Shown piece after piece: positions 5,500 through 7,482 of a DNA stretch of 7,482 bases. Every line of letters starts with the position of its first letter. The stretch's first letter is position 1. Origin of the DNA: Acidobacteriota bacterium (GTDB lineage: Bacteria > Acidobacteriota > UBA890). The position numbers and the translations under genes are program-made. Below the pieces are notes generated by a model. That model did no database searches, was not told the DNA's origin, and saw nothing but the letters and a program-made list of their open reading frames with translations. Location of the stretch: contig JAUWTE010000145.1 in the NCBI GenBank assembly GCA_030609765.1, forward strand, positions 1-7,482, written 5' to 3'.

Positions 5500-7119
5500 C
5501 TAGAACTGCCCCGCCATTGCGCGCACGATCGGATAGACCTCTTCGTTCTCCTGCAGCGCCCTGTCGAGGAAATTCCAGCTCGTCAGGCCGTCGTCGGAGC
5601 GTGGCTCCAGCAGGTAGAAGGCGAGGCGACCGAGCGGTTGGTCGAGGCGCACCACCGCCGTGCCGGCCGGGAGCGTAATCTCGGCCGTCTCGTACGAGCC
5701 CTCGAGCGTCCGCTCCGTGTGCCCCTGGTACTCGCGCTCCGATGCTGTGGAGGAAGTGATGTGGAACTGCTCGACTGAGAGGGTGGTGTCGGATTCCAGT
5801 TGAGTGACGACGACGCCGTGCTGGGCGAGCTTCGCCAGTACGCCCTGTAGATCCGCGGGAATGAAGTAGGCGGCGGGGGCAGTTTGCTCCTCGGTCGCAC
5901 GGAACGTGCCGTACTCGGACATCATCTCGGGCGTGCTGACGTCGAGGCGGTTGCGCATGGTGCCGCCGCTGAAGGGATTGTCGACATTCTCGGTGGCGCC
6001 CATGAGGATTTCCACCTGTTCCGCGGAGCGCTGCAGCTCGGCCCGCAGCGCCAGAGTTTCGCCCACCACCGAATGTGCATCGGCCTCGGCGACGACCGCG
6101 GCGACCTTGTCGGCGTTCTCGCGGGCGTAGTCGACAATTGCCTCCACGAAGTACAGAGAGGCGAGGATTCTCTCCTCGAAGGTGGCGTATGAATAGGCCT
6201 CGCTGAGGATGCCGATGCGATTGCGCAGGCCGATGTAGTTGGTATTGAAGCGCGGCCTGTAGTCGTAGGTGTACCAGCCGGGCTCCCTGCCGCGGCCGAA
6301 CCGCCCCGGTGTGTTGCCGTAGTAGTAGTAGTCCCAACCGCGATCTTGCTTGAGGGCCTGAGTCACGCTCGGGAGCAACTCCTCGCGGAGCAACTCATCG
6401 ATGGACGCGAAGGTGTTCGGATTGAGCGGCGGTGCGTAGGTGACGTGGTAGGCATGCTGCGTACCGTTCGTGGTGTGCAGATCGATCGCGATATGGGGAT
6501 CGTACTGGCGCAGCATAAGGGCGAGAGAGCGGGCCTCGGGAGAGTCGAGCTTCATATGATCGCGGTTGAGGTCGAGGCCCTGAGCATTGGGTCGCTGCCC
6601 CATGCCGCCGATGGGTCCGTTCTGTCCCCGCCGGCCATCGATACGGATGATCTCGTTGCCATCGGCGTTGTAGATCGGGGCGATCATCACGACGAGCGAA
6701 TCGAGCCAGTCAGCGTGCTCACCCTGGGCGAGCGAGCGCAGCAGCATGAGCATCGCTTCCTTACCGCACACCTCGCCAGCGTGAATGTTGCCCTGAACGT
6801 AAACACGAGTCTTGCCGCTTGCCAGCACGGACTCCGGGCTGGCGTCCTGCACATCACCGAACACCACCAGTGGCAGTGGACGCCCCTGGTACGTGTATCC
6901 GAAGGTGGTTGCATGCAGCCGAGGTGAGGCCGCCGCCACCGTCTCAACGATGTGCACGACCTCGTCATATCGGGTTGTTTCTCTGAATTCCGTGCGCTCC
7001 GGGCGGGTCCGCAGCGAGGAGAGGTCTGCGGCCTGCGGGCGGCTGGAGCTCTCGGCGGCGAGAGTGGCTGGTATCAGGATGCTGGCGATGGCGAGCGCCG
7101 CAGCGAGGGTTCTGCGCAT
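5500..7119 (-). CDS. Secreted M14-family zinc carboxypeptidase
   Basis: The 539-residue product starts with a signal peptide (MRRTLAAALAIASILIPATLAA), so it acts outside the cytoplasm. Residues about 50-340 are an M14 peptidase domain. It has zinc ligands H113 and E116 in NIHAGEVCGKEA and H215 in IAIDLHTTNGT. It also has NADGNE (151-156), the substrate-binding GLDLNRD with N185 and R186, and the likely catalytic E307 in ILSEAYSY. All key residues are present, so an active metallocarboxypeptidase that trims peptides is expected. The segment DYYYYGN (263-269) lies near the active-site region. The remaining 200 residues form a C-terminal extension ending in RLDQPLGRLAFYLLEPRSDD (491-510) and then WNFLD and EVYPIVR. 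I recognise this ending from large bacterial M14 proteins of Acidobacteriota and Gemmatimonadota type. The ATG at 7119 is chosen because the signal peptide begins there and GGGAG sits 9 bases upstream. A start at 7206 would add 29 residues ahead of the signal peptide. Confidence 0.92.
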   Translation of the reverse strand: MRRTLAAALAIASILIPATLAAESSSRPQAADLSSLRTRPERTEFRETTRYDEVVHIVETVAAASPRLHATTFGYTYQGRPLPLVVFGDVQDASPESVLASGKTRVYVQGNIHAGEVCGKEAMLMLLRSLAQGEHADWLDSLVVMIAPIYNADGNEIIRIDGRRGQNGPIGGMGQRPNAQGLDLNRDHMKLDSPEARSLALMLRQYDPHIAIDLHTTNGTQHAYHVTYAPPLNPNTFASIDELLREELLPSVTQALKQDRGWDYYYYGNTPGRFGRGREPGWYTYDYRPRFNTNYIGLRNRIGILSEAYSYATFEERILASLYFVEAIVDYARENADKVAAVVAEADAHSVVGETLALRAELQRSAEQVEILMGATENVDNPFSGGTMRNRLDVSTPEMMSEYGTFRATEEQTAPAAYFIPADLQGVLAKLAQHGVVVTQLESDTTLSVEQFHITSSTASEREYQGHTERTLEGSYETAEITLPAGTAVVRLDQPLGRLAFYLLEPRSDDGLTSWNFLDRALQENEEVYPIVRAMAGQF

Positions 7120-7128
7120 GGGTTGGAT

Positions 7129-7133
7129 CTCCC
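7129..7133 (-). promoter_or_regulatory. Ribosome binding site of the M14 peptidase gene
   Basis: On the minus strand GGGAG lies 9 bases before the ATG at 7119. It supports the start at the signal peptide over the longer in-frame reading from 7206. Confidence 0.7.
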
Positions 7134-7370
7134 GGCGAGCGGTGGACGGTGGAAGCGACCGATACGGGACAATCATCCAGGGGCGATTCTGCTGCGTTCC
7201 TGGCACGTCAGGAAGCGTATCACCGCTCAGGAGGGGGAGCTTGCCATCAATAGACGCAAATGGGGCCCCACCGTGCTCCTGGCGGGGCCCCGGAGTTCAT
7301 GCGCAGATGGTGTCGCGTTGCCAGCGGGCCGTGCCTGCTAGCTTGCCGGCGCAATACCAGCATGCGGTAC
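7134..7370 (-). other. Leader region between the DUF4097-like gene and the M14 peptidase gene
   Basis: About 250 bases separate the stop of the right-hand gene (7371) from the start of the peptidase gene. Apart from the GC-only hairpin at 7262-7291 and the ribosome site, I see no gene here. I could not pick out a convincing -35/-10 pair on the minus strand. The promoter of the peptidase gene probably lies between 7140 and 7260. Confidence 0.45.
7262..7291 (-). terminator. GC-only hairpin, possible terminator of the right-hand minus-strand gene
   Basis: GGGGCCCC occurs at 7262-7269 and again at 7284-7291; the two copies pair with each other. One mismatch and two more pairs (CC/GG) leave an eight-base loop at 7273-7280. 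It lies 79 bases after the stop of the minus-strand gene to the right. On the minus strand the stem is followed only by a short ATTTG, so the T-tract is weak. It may still pause polymerase or work with Rho. Each arm is also a palindrome on its own. Confidence 0.5.
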
Positions 7371-7481
7371 CTACATCTTGCGAACTTCGACCCCTCCCGC
7401 TGAGGTGCGCAACACCAGCTTCGGGCCACCACCGTTGATGGTGCCCCTGACGGCGCCCTTCTTGATGGTGCCGGTAACCTC
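7371..7481 (-). CDS. C-terminal end of a DUF4097-like beta-strand repeat protein (partial)
   Basis: On the minus strand an open frame runs in from the right edge and stops at TAG (7373-7371), giving 36 residues. It reads EVTGTIKKGAVRGTINGGGP and then KLVLRTSAGGVEVRKM. Alternating G-x-I/V strands and a final L-x-L-R-T-S-x-G-x-V-x-V-x-K are typical of the end of DUF4097/putative adhesin (PF13349-type) proteins, which fold as a right-handed beta-solenoid and are usually exported or membrane-associated. The rest of the gene is outside the window, so a signal peptide cannot be checked. It points the same way as the M14 gene, but a 251-base gap with a hairpin suggests separate transcription. Confidence 0.7.
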   Translation of the reverse strand, partial: EVTGTIKKGAVRGTINGGGPKLVLRTSAGGVEVRKM

Positions 7482-7482
7482 C

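Noticed and set aside
5462..6337. Minus-strand 291-codon frame within the M14 gene
   Set aside because: Same strand but another frame of the peptidase gene, rich in Arg/Gly/His with no family pattern; the M14 motifs are all in the other frame.
7120..7206. N-terminal extension of the M14 peptidase from 7206
   Set aside because: It would put 29 residues ahead of a normal signal peptide. The ATG at 7119 has GGGAG 9 bases upstream.

Overview
The window is GC-rich bacterial DNA, densely coded. It looks like part of a diderm chromosome, given the exported DUF4198 protein and the secreted M14 carboxypeptidase. The mix of protein types would fit Acidobacteriota, Gemmatimonadota or a neighbouring lineage, but no ribosomal marker is present, so the phylum is only a guess. 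I see no mobile element, tRNA, rRNA or CRISPR array.

Left part (1-3967, + strand): seven closely packed genes that look like one transcription unit. The first three form a split cobalamin-dependent methionine synthase. They are the C-terminal tail of a SAM-dependent reactivation-domain protein (cut by the window edge), a free-standing corrinoid protein with the DxHxxG cobalt-ligand motif, and a free-standing zinc-dependent homocysteine S-methyltransferase. In MetH these are domains of one polypeptide. The methyltetrahydrofolate-binding module is not in the window. A TerB-like protein, a YkgJ-type cysteine-cluster protein, a CHMI-family tautomerase and an exported DUF4198 protein follow. The TerB/YkgJ and YkgJ/CHMI junctions overlap by a few bases, which suggests translational coupling.

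Middle (4056-5376, + strand): a protein that joins an N-terminal CBS-like region to a C-terminal helical domain with a HEPN-type RNNLAH motif, then a small SnoaL/DUF4440-type protein of the NTF2-like fold. Between them is a perfect 23-bp inverted repeat whose left arm begins with the stop codon of the CBS-HEPN gene. Two shorter complementary segments follow it and could form alternative pairings.

Right part (5500-7482, - strand): a secreted M14-family zinc carboxypeptidase with all zinc ligands and the catalytic glutamate, converging on the SnoaL-like gene. A leader of about 250 bp with a GC-only hairpin comes next, then the last 36 codons of a gene resembling a DUF4097-type beta-strand-repeat protein.

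The most notable items are the split methionine synthase operon with its uncharacterised downstream passengers, the CBS-HEPN fusion, and the long perfect inverted repeat after that fusion.
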